Below, piece by piece: positions 54,183 through 63,489 of a stretch of 64,000 bases of DNA. Made by a program: the position numbers and the translations under genes. The notes beneath the pieces are model-generated. The model worked only from the letters and a program-made list of their open reading frames with translations, was not told the origin of the DNA and did not search any database. The stretch comes from UBA7359 sp041689615 (lineage in GTDB: Bacteria > Pseudomonadota > Gammaproteobacteria > Eutrophobiales > Eutrophobiaceae). Position 1 is the first letter of the stretch; every line of letters begins with the position of its first letter. The stretch spans positions 65,974 to 129,973 of the forward strand of contig JBDNFW010000014.1 of NCBI GenBank assembly GCA_041689615.1, given 5' to 3'.

Positions 54183-54707
54183 TTACGAAATCGAAATGGT
54201 TGTTGATTTTAGTAATGCTTTCACTTTGAGTCTGAGCTCATCGATATCTATTTCACCGATATTTTGTTGCACCACTTTTCCTTCTGAATCAATTAAAAAA
54301 CTAGTCGGTGTTACCTGAATATTACCAAACGCTTTTACTGCATTGCCATATATATCCAAAGCTACAGGGTAGGGGATGTTTTTTCTTTCTGATAATTCAA
54401 CAACAAGGTTTGGTGGATCGTAGGGCATTGCTATAGCAATAATTTCAAAATCATCTTTGCCAATTTCATTATAAAGTTTAACCAGATGCGGTATTTCTTT
54501 AATACATATAGAACAAGTCGTTGCCCAAAAAGTAACAAACAACGGTTTTCCTTTTAAAGAGAGTAGCTCTATTTTTCTGCCATCAATAATATCCAGACTA
54601 ATTTCCGGCGCGAAATCTAATTTATTCTTACCTGAATATAAGAAGAAAACACTAACCGCTGCAAGAATGACAACAACTGCGACAGGAAAGATCAGTTTTT
54701 TCATCAA
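54183..54707 (-). CDS. Membrane-anchored TlpA/ResA-type thiol-disulfide oxidoreductase
   Basis: A 174-aa protein with an N-terminal membrane anchor (LIFPVAVVVILAAVSVFFLY) and a periplasmic thioredoxin fold. The active site is CSIC in VTFWATTCSICIKEIPHL, with a cis-Pro region QVTPTSFLID. Likely reduces disulfides in the periplasm, for example during cytochrome c maturation, which would suit an organism with several c-type cytochromes. Abuts the DUF4126 gene without any gap. Confidence 0.88.
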   Translation of the reverse strand: MMKKLIFPVAVVVILAAVSVFFLYSGKNKLDFAPEISLDIIDGRKIELLSLKGKPLFVTFWATTCSICIKEIPHLVKLYNEIGKDDFEIIAIAMPYDPPNLVVELSERKNIPYPVALDIYGNAVKAFGNIQVTPTSFLIDSEGKVVQQNIGEIDIDELRLKVKALLKSTTISIS

Positions 54708-55355
54708 CTATTCACTTTGCGTTTCTATCGACGAGTCAAGAGCTGGTAGCGTTTCTTTCTTATTGCCCTTAATAAAATCTTTAAGTGTTGAAATAATGCG
54801 TTTAATCCCTCGCCATATTTTAGGCAGCATCCAGATCATCAGGATTATAAAAAGGATTAAGAACACCAGAAAAACCACAGGATGAGTTAACGCGGTCCAT
54901 ATTCCGACAATCACCATAAAGTCTTCACCAAGTGAAGTGATCCAGTTGCTGACGGGTTCCGGAGAAGTATTAATAATGACGCGGCTACCTGCTTTAGTTG
55001 CATGAGTCGCGGCAGTAAGGCTACCTCCTGCCAGAAATGCAGCAAGTTCAACGGCAGGTGTTGTATCACCTACCGCACTCATTGCCAAAATTGCACCAAG
55101 TGGAATACGAATGAAAGTATGTAAACTATCCCAGGCTGTATCAACACCAGGAGTCTTGTCAGCAAAAAATTCGACACAATACATCAACCCGGCAGCGGTC
55201 ATTACCAGAGGATCGGTGACAACCATCATCTCCGGCGGCAAATCAATATTGCCAGTCCCGCCGAGATAACCCAACATAAAAACAGCAGCGTAAAGGTTGA
55301 TACCACTTGCCCACGCCACCCCCATACTAAGAGCTATATATTGAATTGTATCCAT
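54708..55355 (-). CDS. DUF4126 membrane protein
   Basis: A 215-aa protein with four or five hydrophobic segments. GVAWASGINLYAAVFMLGYL and the ATHATKAGSRVIINTSPEPVSN segment are characteristic of DUF4126. It has a charged C-terminal tail. First gene of a three-gene unit with the TlpA-like protein and hemJ. Function unknown. Confidence 0.85.
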   Translation of the reverse strand: MDTIQYIALSMGVAWASGINLYAAVFMLGYLGGTGNIDLPPEMMVVTDPLVMTAAGLMYCVEFFADKTPGVDTAWDSLHTFIRIPLGAILAMSAVGDTTPAVELAAFLAGGSLTAATHATKAGSRVIINTSPEPVSNWITSLGEDFMVIVGIWTALTHPVVFLVFLILFIILMIWMLPKIWRGIKRIISTLKDFIKGNKKETLPALDSSIETQSE

Positions 55356-55524
55356 TAGTTTCTCGCTTATTGAATAGATGGAGACTTAATCTTGACTGTA
55401 ATTATAGCCTGTCTTTGTCAAAATTATTTATATATGAAAAACAATAGCTTATACTTAAGACAGTTAGTATTACAAATTGTTCAAAGGTATTACTTGGCTT
55501 AACTAGTAGCGATAAATTGCTTGC

Positions 55525-55632
55525 TTGACAGAGTTTTCATCTGGTATTAATCTCATTTCCGAATTAACTGTTTAGCAGTTGATTAATAATAATAACAAAA
55601 ATCGAATTTAAAGCGGCTTCGGCCGCTTTTTT
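55525..55632 (+). ncRNA. Candidate small RNA with own promoter and terminator
   Basis: TTGACA at 55525-55530 with a poor -10 about 14-17 bp on would start RNA near 55558. The RNA would hold a 9-bp hairpin (AATTAACTG 55562-55570 / CAGTTGATT 55576-55584, one G-U pair), an A/U-rich single-stranded linker (55585-55609) and a terminator stem with a U run. No plus-strand gene precedes this terminator (the upstream gene is on the other strand), so an independent transcript explains it. Size about 75 nt. Layout resembles Hfq-binding sRNAs. Confidence 0.5.
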
Positions 55633-55633
55633 A
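55610..55633 (+). terminator. Strong rho-independent terminator in divergent gap
   Basis: AAAGCGGC-TTCG-GCCGCTTT, an 8-bp stem with a UUCG loop, followed by TTT. It lies between the divergent genes for the DUF4126 protein and argC. Confidence 0.9.
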
Positions 55634-55635
55634 TT

Positions 55636-55757
55636 GCCTACATGGATGTAGGTATGTCATGAATGCAGGAGCATATTCGAGACAATGTACAGGATGTACT
55701 GTATGTCGCGGGTGCATGGATGCACAAGAGCGACGCTCTACATGGATGTAGGTATAT
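55636..55757. repeat. Cluster of CATGGATG-type palindromic repeats
   Basis: Two exact copies of CTACATGGATGTAG (55638-55651, 55738-55751), a variant GTGCATGGATGCAC (55712-55725) and TACAGGATGTA (55688-55698) lie within 120 bp, along with GCAGGAGCA. Each can form a small hairpin. The same 14-mer lies between atpA and atpG. The rest of the 562-bp gap to argC (55758-55917) is AT-rich with no gene seen. Confidence 0.8.
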
Positions 55758-55917
55758 CACGAGATGAATCCGAAGGGAGGTATCTGAGACGTCGCAATAG
55801 TTAAAGAAACGTATTTTCTATTCTTCAGTTAAGTAATAAAACCGCAATACTCATGCTGTTTTATTCTGTAAAATTATTTTCCAATAATATAGTAAGCAAA
55901 TAATTTAAGGCAAGAAA

Positions 55918-56955
55918 ATGATTAGTGTTGGTATTGTAGGGGCAACAGGCTATACAGGCGTTGAATTACTGCGTTTGTTATCTGCGCATGAAGGCGTTGA
56001 AGTCAAAGTCGTCACTTCAAATTCAGAAAAAGGTGAGTCCGTAACGGATGTATTTCCAAGTTTACGCTCGACTATTGATCTAAAATTTGTTGAGCATGAG
56101 AGCGATCAACTTAATTCATGCGATCTTGTTTTCTTTGCTACACCTCATGCAACAGCAATGCATTACGTTCCAAAATTACTCGAACAAGGCTGCAAGATTA
56201 TTGACCTTTCAGCCGATTTTAGAATTAAAGATGCTGATATTTGGCAGCATTGGTATAAGGAAAAGCATGCCTGTCCAGAGCTATTACAAACAGCAATCTA
56301 TGGCTTGCCTGAATTAAACAGAGCAGAGATAAAAAGTGCCAATCTAATAGCAAATCCAGGTTGTTATCCTACGGCTATTACACTGGCATTATTGCCTGCG
56401 GTGAAAAATGGTTTAATAAATGTCAAAGATATTATTGCTGATGCGAAGTCTGGTGTGAGTGGTGCGGGTCGAAAAGCAGCGCTTGCCTTCCAGTTTTCGG
56501 AAGTGGCTGAATCATTTAAAGCGTATAGTGCGTCTGGACACAGACACTTACCGGAAATGATACAGACTTTGAATCTTGTTCAACAAAACAATGAACTTAA
56601 CCTTACCTTTGTTCCTCATTTAGTACCTATGAATAGAGGAATGTTTGCGACAGTCTATGTGAAGCCAATAGATCACGCTGTTGTCATGCAAAAGTATTAT
56701 ACTGACTACTACGCGGAGGAACAATTTGTTGATGTCATGCCTGAGGGAGCACACCCAGACACAAGATCTGTAAAAACGAGCAATACATGCAGGATTGCCT
56801 TACATCCTGGCGATAGTGAATCACAACCAACAGTGATTTTGTCAGTGATTGATAATTTGGTGAAAGGTGCGGCTGGACAGGCAATTCAGAATATGAATTT
56901 AATGTTTGGTTTAGATGAAGGAACAGCGCTATTGGCTCCAGGTCTGACTCCTTAA
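55918..56955 (+). CDS. argC: N-acetyl-gamma-glutamyl-phosphate reductase
   Basis: A 345-aa NADPH enzyme of arginine synthesis. VGIVGATGYTGVELLRLL at the N-terminus; catalytic Cys in ANPGCYPTAITLAL; GVSGAGRKA and HRHLPEM follow. Normal length, ribosome site AAGGCAAG. First gene of the argC-erpA run. Confidence 0.97.
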   Translation: MISVGIVGATGYTGVELLRLLSAHEGVEVKVVTSNSEKGESVTDVFPSLRSTIDLKFVEHESDQLNSCDLVFFATPHATAMHYVPKLLEQGCKIIDLSADFRIKDADIWQHWYKEKHACPELLQTAIYGLPELNRAEIKSANLIANPGCYPTAITLALLPAVKNGLINVKDIIADAKSGVSGAGRKAALAFQFSEVAESFKAYSASGHRHLPEMIQTLNLVQQNNELNLTFVPHLVPMNRGMFATVYVKPIDHAVVMQKYYTDYYAEEQFVDVMPEGAHPDTRSVKTSNTCRIALHPGDSESQPTVILSVIDNLVKGAAGQAIQNMNLMFGLDEGTALLAPGLTP

Positions 56956-56959
56956 ACTT

Positions 56960-57673
56960 ATGTCTAAACTGGTTGTAAAAAAACATCGCCCATTGGAAAT
57001 TATTCTTGCCGCAGTGATATTTAGTGCGGTTTTTTCAGTGGGAGTATGGTTGTTCTTGGATGCTAATCATTGGAGTTTTATTAAAAACCGATTATCACAA
57101 AGTAAAGAATCTCATTTGCTTTGGGATGTAAATCAGGGTTTAGAAATCGAGAATAAGCAATTGAGAGAACAAGTCGTTATGTTGGAGCGTTCTCATCAGA
57201 TTGATACACAGGTAGCGGCCAGATTACAAAATGAAATACAGAATTTACAAGACCAGCTCTATTCTCTAAAGGGAGAATTAGAGTTTTATCAAGGGATAAT
57301 GTCCGCCACAACCGACTCCAAGGGTCTGAATGTACAAGGTTTACATATAGAATCTACTGATCAGGAGCGTCTTTATCGTTTCAAGCTTGTATTAACCAAT
57401 GTCGCAAAAAGTGATAGAGTGGTCGAAGTGACGATGGATATGTCAATAGAAGGAATGAATGAGGCTGGATCCAAGGTTTTATCTCTAAACGAGGTGACTG
57501 CAGGCAAAGAACTTAAGCGTGAAATAAAATTCAAGAATTTTGAACGAATTGAGGGTAGTCTGAACTTTCCTGAAGGATTCAAGCCACTACGGGTGGTGGT
57601 TGATATACGACAAAAAGCTATAAAAAACTCAACCATCCAGAAAATATTCGAATGGCCTGCGAGCGCAGGTTGA
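56960..57673 (+). CDS. DUF6776-family membrane-anchored coiled-coil protein
   Basis: A 237-aa protein: one N-terminal membrane helix (ILAAVIFSAVFSVGVWLFL), a coiled coil (about residues 50-110, rich in Glu/Gln/Leu heptads) and a beta-rich domain. It is placed between argC and the bactofilin gene, 4 bp after argC. The same order in other gammaproteobacteria suggests a link with the bactofilin cytoskeleton; function unproven. Confidence 0.78.
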   Translation: MSKLVVKKHRPLEIILAAVIFSAVFSVGVWLFLDANHWSFIKNRLSQSKESHLLWDVNQGLEIENKQLREQVVMLERSHQIDTQVAARLQNEIQNLQDQLYSLKGELEFYQGIMSATTDSKGLNVQGLHIESTDQERLYRFKLVLTNVAKSDRVVEVTMDMSIEGMNEAGSKVLSLNEVTAGKELKREIKFKNFERIEGSLNFPEGFKPLRVVVDIRQKAIKNSTIQKIFEWPASAG

Positions 57674-57686
57674 AGAGGTGTGAGAC

Positions 57687-58100
57687 ATGTTTGGAAATAA
57701 AAAACGTAAGGCTACACGCATTGATACTTTGGTAGGCCAACATACCGAAATTGAAGGTGATATCAAATTTACCGGTGGTTTGCATATTGACGGCACGGTC
57801 AAAGGTAATGTGATTGCCGAAAATGATGGCCGTTCGATGGTTTCGCTAAGTGAATGTGGCACTATTGAAGGTGAAGTGAGAGTCCCTTTTGTCGTGTTAA
57901 ATGGTGTTGTTATCGGTGATGTACATGGTAGTGAACATGTGGAACTTGCATCAAAAGCAAGAGTCACAGGTAATGTGTACTATAATCTAATAGAAATGGC
58001 GATTGGTGCTGAAGTGAACGGTAAACTTGTTCACTCATTGGAGCCAGCCGAATCTCCATTAGCGTTAGGTCATGGCGAACCGCTTGAAGTAAGCGAATAA
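57687..58100 (+). CDS. Bactofilin (polymer-forming cytoskeletal protein)
   Basis: A 137-aa protein with the bactofilin beta-helix core: DTLVGQHTEIEGDIKFTGGL then repeated short beta turns (HIDGTVKGNVIAEN, VVIGDVHGSEHVEL). It has short disordered ends. Bactofilins form membrane-associated filaments that place cell-wall enzymes; the LysM/M23 peptidase nearby is a plausible client. Ribosome site AGAGGTG. Confidence 0.88.
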   Translation: MFGNKKRKATRIDTLVGQHTEIEGDIKFTGGLHIDGTVKGNVIAENDGRSMVSLSECGTIEGEVRVPFVVLNGVVIGDVHGSEHVELASKARVTGNVYYNLIEMAIGAEVNGKLVHSLEPAESPLALGHGEPLEVSE

Positions 58101-58123
58101 TATTTATTATTTAGGTGTGATAT

Positions 58124-58480
58124 ATGAGTTCAGTTGAAGCAGAAGTAATCCCAAGCCCACTTATTTTTAGTGAGGCCGCGGCTGGTAAGGTTAAAGAGCT
58201 TATTGAAGATGAAGGTAATGAAGCGCTTATGTTGCGCGTGTTTATCAGTGGCGGCGGTTGTTCTGGATTTCAATATGGTTTTACCTTCGATGAAGAGGTA
58301 GGCGAAGGCGATACCATCGTAGAAAATGATGGTGTTAAGTTATTGGTTGATCCAATGAGTTTTCAATATTTATCAGGTGCTGAAATTGATTATTCAGAAG
58401 GTATGGAAGGCGCACAATTTGTCATTCGCAACCCTAATGCAGAAACTACTTGTGGTTGTGGTTCGTCTTTTTCAGTTTAA
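58124..58480 (+). CDS. erpA: Iron-sulfur cluster insertion protein ErpA
   Basis: A 118-aa A-type carrier with the three cluster cysteines in ISGGGCSGFQYGF and ETTCGCGSSF. Length and the position after bactofilin are typical of ErpA, which passes Fe-S clusters to apo-proteins. Convergent with anmK, 13 bp between stops. Confidence 0.95.
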   Translation: MSSVEAEVIPSPLIFSEAAAGKVKELIEDEGNEALMLRVFISGGGCSGFQYGFTFDEEVGEGDTIVENDGVKLLVDPMSFQYLSGAEIDYSEGMEGAQFVIRNPNAETTCGCGSSFSV

Positions 58481-58493
58481 GTTTTAATTCCCT

Positions 58494-59591
58494 TTAACTT
58501 GCTGCGTATATTCCACCAAGTAATACGGCTTTATTTGCCCCGGTAACATCAGGAATATTTGCGGGTTTATTTTCCATTCGTTGTTTAGCAAGCCAAGCAA
58601 AGGTGACGGCTTCGATGCAGTCAGGTGTCAGTCCATAATCCGCTGTTGTTGATACTTTAATATTTGGTAACAAATATTGTATTGATTTTAAAAATGCCGG
58701 GTTATAGGCACCACCACCACAAAGCAACACTTCCTCATATTTGTTAGCAACATTTTGAATGGCATTACAGATTGTCGTTGCAGACAATTGTAATAAAGTT
58801 GCCTGAATATCTTCAGGAGCCAATTGTGAATTGAGTTTAGATAAATATCCTTTCAACCATTTCAGATTAAAATATTCTCTTCCCGTACTTTTTGGTGGGG
58901 AGAGAGAGAAATACTGATCACTTAATAATTGTTCAAGTAATTCATTATCTTCTCTGCCAGAACTAGCCCAAGCACTGTCTTTGTCGTATTCTTCATTTTT
59001 GTTTAGTTGAATCCAGTCATCAAGTAAGCCATTACCCGGACCTGTATCAAAGCCAATCACTTTACTATTATCGCTTGGTAGTAATGTAATGTTTGCAATG
59101 CCACCGATGTTTAAAATGACGAGTGACTTTCCGTCTTGCTGAAATTGATATTGGTGAAATGCACTCGCTAAAGGAGCACCTTGCCCACCAAAGGCCAGGT
59201 CCATTCTTCTGAAATCAGCGACAGTGGTGATATTTGTTTCTGCGCAGATAATATTAGGATCGGATATTTGTATTGATGTTTTATGAGTGCTGTCGGGTTT
59301 ATGTAAAATAGTTTGTCCATGACTACCTATGGCGATTACTTTGTCTGAGGAAATATTAGCTTCTTTTAACAAATCATTAACGGCTTTTGCGAATAAGTGC
59401 CCCAGTTCATGATCTAAATCTGCAATATGACCTAAATCACTTTTTTCATTTATTAAACGAACTTGATGTCTTAAAGAATTGTCTATTGGGTATTCACGGT
59501 AAAGCTTTAGGTGGGCTTTACTATCGAACTCAACCAGTGCAGCATCAATTGCGTCCATGCTAGTGCCTGACATGAGTCCTACGTAATACAT
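58494..59591 (-). CDS. anmK: Anhydro-N-acetylmuramic acid kinase
   Basis: A 365-aa cytosolic kinase of peptidoglycan recycling. Motifs: YVGLMSGTSMDAIDAALVEF, GSHGQTILHKPD, ADFRRMDLAFGGQGAPL and LCGGGAYNPAFL. Transcribed after the M23 peptidase gene (43 bp gap), so a wall hydrolase and a recycling enzyme share a unit. Confidence 0.96.
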   Translation of the reverse strand: MYYVGLMSGTSMDAIDAALVEFDSKAHLKLYREYPIDNSLRHQVRLINEKSDLGHIADLDHELGHLFAKAVNDLLKEANISSDKVIAIGSHGQTILHKPDSTHKTSIQISDPNIICAETNITTVADFRRMDLAFGGQGAPLASAFHQYQFQQDGKSLVILNIGGIANITLLPSDNSKVIGFDTGPGNGLLDDWIQLNKNEEYDKDSAWASSGREDNELLEQLLSDQYFSLSPPKSTGREYFNLKWLKGYLSKLNSQLAPEDIQATLLQLSATTICNAIQNVANKYEEVLLCGGGAYNPAFLKSIQYLLPNIKVSTTADYGLTPDCIEAVTFAWLAKQRMENKPANIPDVTGANKAVLLGGIYAAS

Positions 59592-59633
59592 ATTGTCGTC
59601 GTGGGCTTGATTAAAAATCAGTAGTAAAAGTTG

Positions 59634-61163
59634 TTAGCCGTCTTCCATCATGGATTTAGCTAGCTTGATTGGGTTGTCTGATTGCTGAACTGCAATCGCA
59701 CTTTTGCCGGTTAGACGATCCAGTTCAACAACCATTGGATTAATCTTCATCTTAAATTCAGGCAAAGCTTCTTTACTTATAGATTCGACCATAGGCAATT
59801 TAACAGTAAGAGGATTTCGGTGAACACCATTTATTCTAAATTCGTAATGTAAGTGTGGGCCGGTAGCTAAGCCACTTTTACCCACGTAACCAATAATTTG
59901 ACCTTGTTTAACTCTTGAACCAGAACGTACGCCTTTCGCATAACGGTATAGATGAGCATACAAAGTGCTGTATTTACCACCATGTTTTAAAATAACCGTT
60001 CTGCCATAACCACCTTTTTTACCCGCATGAATGACTGTGCCGTCGCCGGTTGCTTTTATTGGGGTGCCTGTTGAAGCGGCATAGTCGACGCCCTTATGCG
60101 CTCTTATTTTATTTAGTATCGGGTGTTTTCTTTTTAAGTTAAATCGTGAACTGATGCGTGCAAGTTCAACCGGCGTTCTTAGAAACGCTTTACGCATGGC
60201 ATCGCCATTATCAGCATAATAATCAACACGGCCATCTTCGTGCGTATAACGAACCGCTCTTAGCGGTGTATTTCGATTAACGAACTCAGCAGCAATGATG
60301 GGGCCATCAGAAACTTTAACACCGTCTTTATATTGTTCTTCATAAATAACAATAAAAGAATCGCCTTCGCGTATGTCCAGAGCAAAGTCGATATCCCAAC
60401 CGTAGATAGCAACCAGTTGCATAATCAGGTTGTCAGTAAGTCCTGCTCGTTTACCGGATAAGAATAATGAATCTTTAATAATGGCACTGGTGTTCTTGAC
60501 AACCTTATCAAGTTCAATCTGAATAATTTCACTTTTAAATTTATTATCTTCTTTTGTAACTTTAAGAGTGTTGGTTAAATTTATTTCATATTCCAGACCA
60601 AGTAATTCATTGTCTGTGATATGAAAATTTAATATTTGTCCAGGTTGAATCTTTTTTAGATTTGATACTTCTTTACCAAGTGACATAAGTTTGTATAGCG
60701 ATGAAGGGCTTAAACCCAATCTTGAAAAGATTAGCGCTAAACTATCTCCTGACTTCACCGTTACGGATTGCCATGGATCGATTATTTCATTTTCGTCTAG
60801 CTCAATATCAGATTTGTCATCATAAAATAAAAAGCTGTTCGGTACGTTCTCAACAATATTAGTTTCAATGTTGCTAGTAAGCTCTTCGTTAATATTTTGT
60901 GGTTCAACTTCGTCACTAATAACATTCGTGATTTGAGAAATATTGGCTGTTGGAATTTCAGGGAAACTTAGATCTGGTTTAGATGAAGAGATGATGGGGC
61001 TCGATTCTTGACGGTCAGGAGTACTTGTACCGAACATGAAATAAGCCGATATGACTAGAACAGCAAAACAGGCTATTTTGAAAAAGTAGGTATGGCTCGA
61101 TGTTTTTCCAATGAGCTCTACCTTACTCTTATAGTCCTTCTTTATGTAGACTCTGTAAGTCAC
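59634..61163 (-). CDS. LysM/OapA-type M23 peptidoglycan endopeptidase
   Basis: A 509-aa envelope protein: one N-terminal membrane helix, an acidic linker, an OapA/LysM-like domain (WQSVTVKSGDSLALIFSRLG), a central domain and a C-terminal LytM/M23 domain. Zinc residues are present: HKGVDYAA (H and D) and HLHYEF, with GRTVILKHG between. Similar to E. coli MepM and its homologues next to tyrS in Pseudomonas. It cuts peptide cross-links during growth. Divergent from tyrS. Confidence 0.92.
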   Translation of the reverse strand: MTYRVYIKKDYKSKVELIGKTSSHTYFFKIACFAVLVISAYFMFGTSTPDRQESSPIISSSKPDLSFPEIPTANISQITNVISDEVEPQNINEELTSNIETNIVENVPNSFLFYDDKSDIELDENEIIDPWQSVTVKSGDSLALIFSRLGLSPSSLYKLMSLGKEVSNLKKIQPGQILNFHITDNELLGLEYEINLTNTLKVTKEDNKFKSEIIQIELDKVVKNTSAIIKDSLFLSGKRAGLTDNLIMQLVAIYGWDIDFALDIREGDSFIVIYEEQYKDGVKVSDGPIIAAEFVNRNTPLRAVRYTHEDGRVDYYADNGDAMRKAFLRTPVELARISSRFNLKRKHPILNKIRAHKGVDYAASTGTPIKATGDGTVIHAGKKGGYGRTVILKHGGKYSTLYAHLYRYAKGVRSGSRVKQGQIIGYVGKSGLATGPHLHYEFRINGVHRNPLTVKLPMVESISKEALPEFKMKINPMVVELDRLTGKSAIAVQQSDNPIKLAKSMMEDG

Positions 61164-61290
61164 CGTTTACCCTGAGTAATTTTGGCCTACAATAGCTTTA
61201 GAAGTCATTATCGTCAATATTCAATTACTCAATACGAGACGTTTGTTGACTATGATAAGCTACGCTCGATTTACTACACATGGGGAAGAT

Positions 61291-62493
61291 ATGACATCAG
61301 TCAATGAATCCATGGATTTGATTGCCAGAGGCGCAGATGAAATCCTGGTTAAAGAAGAATTACAGAAGAAACTAGAATCGGGTAAACCACTTCGTGTTAA
61401 GGCGGGCTTTGACCCTACCGCACCAGATCTGCATCTTGGTCACACTGTTTTGATTAATAAATTACATCAATTTCAGGATTTAGGGCACGAAGTTCTATTT
61501 CTCATTGGTGATTTCACCGGAATGATAGGTGACCCAACGGGTAAGAGTGCAACTCGTCCCCCTTTAACTAGAGACGAAGTGATTGAAAATGCACGTACTT
61601 ACGAACAACAGATTTTCAAAATACTAGATCCTGAAAAAACACTAGTGATGTTTAATTCCAGTTGGATGAATGAAATGGGTGTTTCCGGTTTAATTCAATT
61701 GGCTGCAAAACATACTGTTGCCCGCATGTTAGAACGTGATGATTTTAATAAACGTTATAGTAATGGCCAGTCAATATCGATACATGAATTTCTATACCCT
61801 TTAATACAGGGTTATGACTCAGTCGCTATGAAGGCCGATGTTGAACTCGGGGGTACCGATCAAAAATTTAATCTTTTGGTAGGACGACAATTACAGGAGG
61901 CGTACGGGCAAAAACCACAGGTTGTATTGACGATGCCCATACTTGAAGGTTTGGACGGTGTTCAGAAAATGTCTAAATCCTTGGGTAATTATATTGGTAT
62001 TAACGAACCGGCAAATGAGATGTTCGGAAAGATTATGTCGGTGTCCGATGATCTTATGTGGCGTTATTTTGAGTTATTAAGCTTTAGGCCTCTAGCTGAG
62101 ATTAATAGCTTCAAACAAGAAGTTGAACAAGGTGCAAATCCAAGAGATATAAAATTCAAATTAGCTGAAGAAATTATTACACGCTTTCATGATGTAAAAG
62201 CGGCAGAAACAGCACAAGCTGATTTTATTAATCGTTTTAGTAATAACGCGATTCCTGATGATATGCCCGAGATAGAGATAAGCATTGGTTCTGAAGGAAT
62301 ACCATTTGCAAATATTTTAAAAGAAGCAGATTTAGTCAGTAGTACGTCCGATGCACATCGAATGGTGAAACAAGGCGCTGTGAAAATTGATGGTGAACGG
62401 GTCGAAGATGGCAAACAAATACTTAACGCAGGTTTTACGGGAGTTATGCAAGTGGGTAAGCGAAAGTTTGCTAGAGTTAAGCTAAAGCGCTAA
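61291..62493 (+). CDS. tyrS: Tyrosyl-tRNA synthetase
   Basis: A 400-aa class I synthetase. The ATG at 61291, preceded by TGGGGAAGAT, is chosen over a TTG 48 bp upstream. Motifs: AGFDPTAPDLHLGHTVLI (HIGH variant HLGH), KMSKSLGNYIG and a C-terminal S4 RNA-binding domain (SDAHRMVKQGAVKIDGE). The TyrRS-Z type commonly found before rRNA operons in gammaproteobacteria. Confidence 0.96.
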   Translation: MTSVNESMDLIARGADEILVKEELQKKLESGKPLRVKAGFDPTAPDLHLGHTVLINKLHQFQDLGHEVLFLIGDFTGMIGDPTGKSATRPPLTRDEVIENARTYEQQIFKILDPEKTLVMFNSSWMNEMGVSGLIQLAAKHTVARMLERDDFNKRYSNGQSISIHEFLYPLIQGYDSVAMKADVELGGTDQKFNLLVGRQLQEAYGQKPQVVLTMPILEGLDGVQKMSKSLGNYIGINEPANEMFGKIMSVSDDLMWRYFELLSFRPLAEINSFKQEVEQGANPRDIKFKLAEEIITRFHDVKAAETAQADFINRFSNNAIPDDMPEIEISIGSEGIPFANILKEADLVSSTSDAHRMVKQGAVKIDGERVEDGKQILNAGFTGVMQVGKRKFARVKLKR

Positions 62494-62536
62494 TGCTGAT
62501 AATTTATAAATGTTTATGACAAAGAGGGATATCTCA

Positions 62537-63343
62537 ATGTCAGAAGAAGATGAAGAAATAATAAGACGAAAACAGCTTTTTAAAGAGGAATCAGATTTAG
62601 TTGTTGATCGTCAGTCTCAAAGCCGTTTCTCAGTTTTAGCAATCATCATTGCTATATTTGTTGTGTATCTGTTGTTTAGCCTCTTATCTAATGATGAGTC
62701 TGCTATACAGTCTGTAAAAGATTTTATATCAACTGGAGAACTTATTTCTGAGCAGCAGAGTCAAGATGCGGTGTCTAAAGAAGGTAGTTTTCACCAAATC
62801 GTTTCCAAGGGAAACGTTGAAGAAGTTAAACAACAACTTTTATTGTCAGATACAGAAACTATAAACAAAGTTGTGAACGGAATGACGCCCATCATGCTTG
62901 CTGCTTCTAGGGGTGATGTTGAAATTATTGATCTGCTTTTTACTCAAGGGTCTGATCCAAATAAGTCAGGTTCGATGCAGCGAACGGCTTTACAATATGC
63001 GGCTGAAAAAAATCACATAGAAGCAGTAAAACGATTATTAGCCTATGGAGCAGATATAGATGCCTATGATAATGGGCAGCTTACTCCATTAATAATGGCG
63101 GCGAGTCGTGGTTATACCGAGCTTGGTTTGTTATTTGTCGAGAAAGGAGCGGATGTAAATATTCAGCACGTTGATGGCTGGACAGCATTAATTGACGCAA
63201 CTGCTCATGGTGATGTGAAGCTTGTGAAATCATTGTTAGAAGCCGGCGCAGATAAAGAGCTGACAGCCAAAAATGGGATGAAAGCAATAGACTATGCACG
63301 AGAATATGGATTCAAAAATATTGTTAGGATGCTTAGCAAATAA
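62537..63343 (+). CDS. Membrane-anchored ankyrin-repeat protein
   Basis: About 268 aa; the ATG at 62537 follows GAGGGA and is preferred over an ATG nine codons upstream. A charged cytosolic N-terminus (~35 residues), one membrane helix (FSVLAIIIAIFVVYLLFSLL), a linker, then about five ankyrin repeats (GMTPIMLAASRGDVEIIDLL; RTALQYAAEKNHIEAVKRLL). The solenoid would be periplasmic if the N-terminus is cytosolic. It lies between tyrS and the rRNA operon. Partner unknown; second ankyrin protein in the window. Confidence 0.8.
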   Translation: MSEEDEEIIRRKQLFKEESDLVVDRQSQSRFSVLAIIIAIFVVYLLFSLLSNDESAIQSVKDFISTGELISEQQSQDAVSKEGSFHQIVSKGNVEEVKQQLLLSDTETINKVVNGMTPIMLAASRGDVEIIDLLFTQGSDPNKSGSMQRTALQYAAEKNHIEAVKRLLAYGADIDAYDNGQLTPLIMAASRGYTELGLLFVEKGADVNIQHVDGWTALIDATAHGDVKLVKSLLEAGADKELTAKNGMKAIDYAREYGFKNIVRMLSK

Positions 63344-63451
63344 GGGCAAATAATCACTATTAATTTAATAGCAGATTTTTAGAGAATTAATGCAATATAA
63401 TTAAATTAAATCAATAACTTATATTGCGTTAAAAAAAGTGTAATAGAGTTG

Positions 63452-63479
63452 TTGACCGCGGGTAACCGATCTGTATAAT
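63452..63479 (+). promoter_or_regulatory. rRNA operon promoter
   Basis: TTGACC (63452-63457), 16-bp spacer, TATAAT (63474-63479), followed by a GC-rich discriminator (GCCGCTTCCCG) as in stringently controlled rrn P1 promoters. A 70-bp very AT-rich stretch before it is a fitting UP element. Confidence 0.88.
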
Positions 63480-63489
63480 GCCGCTTCCC

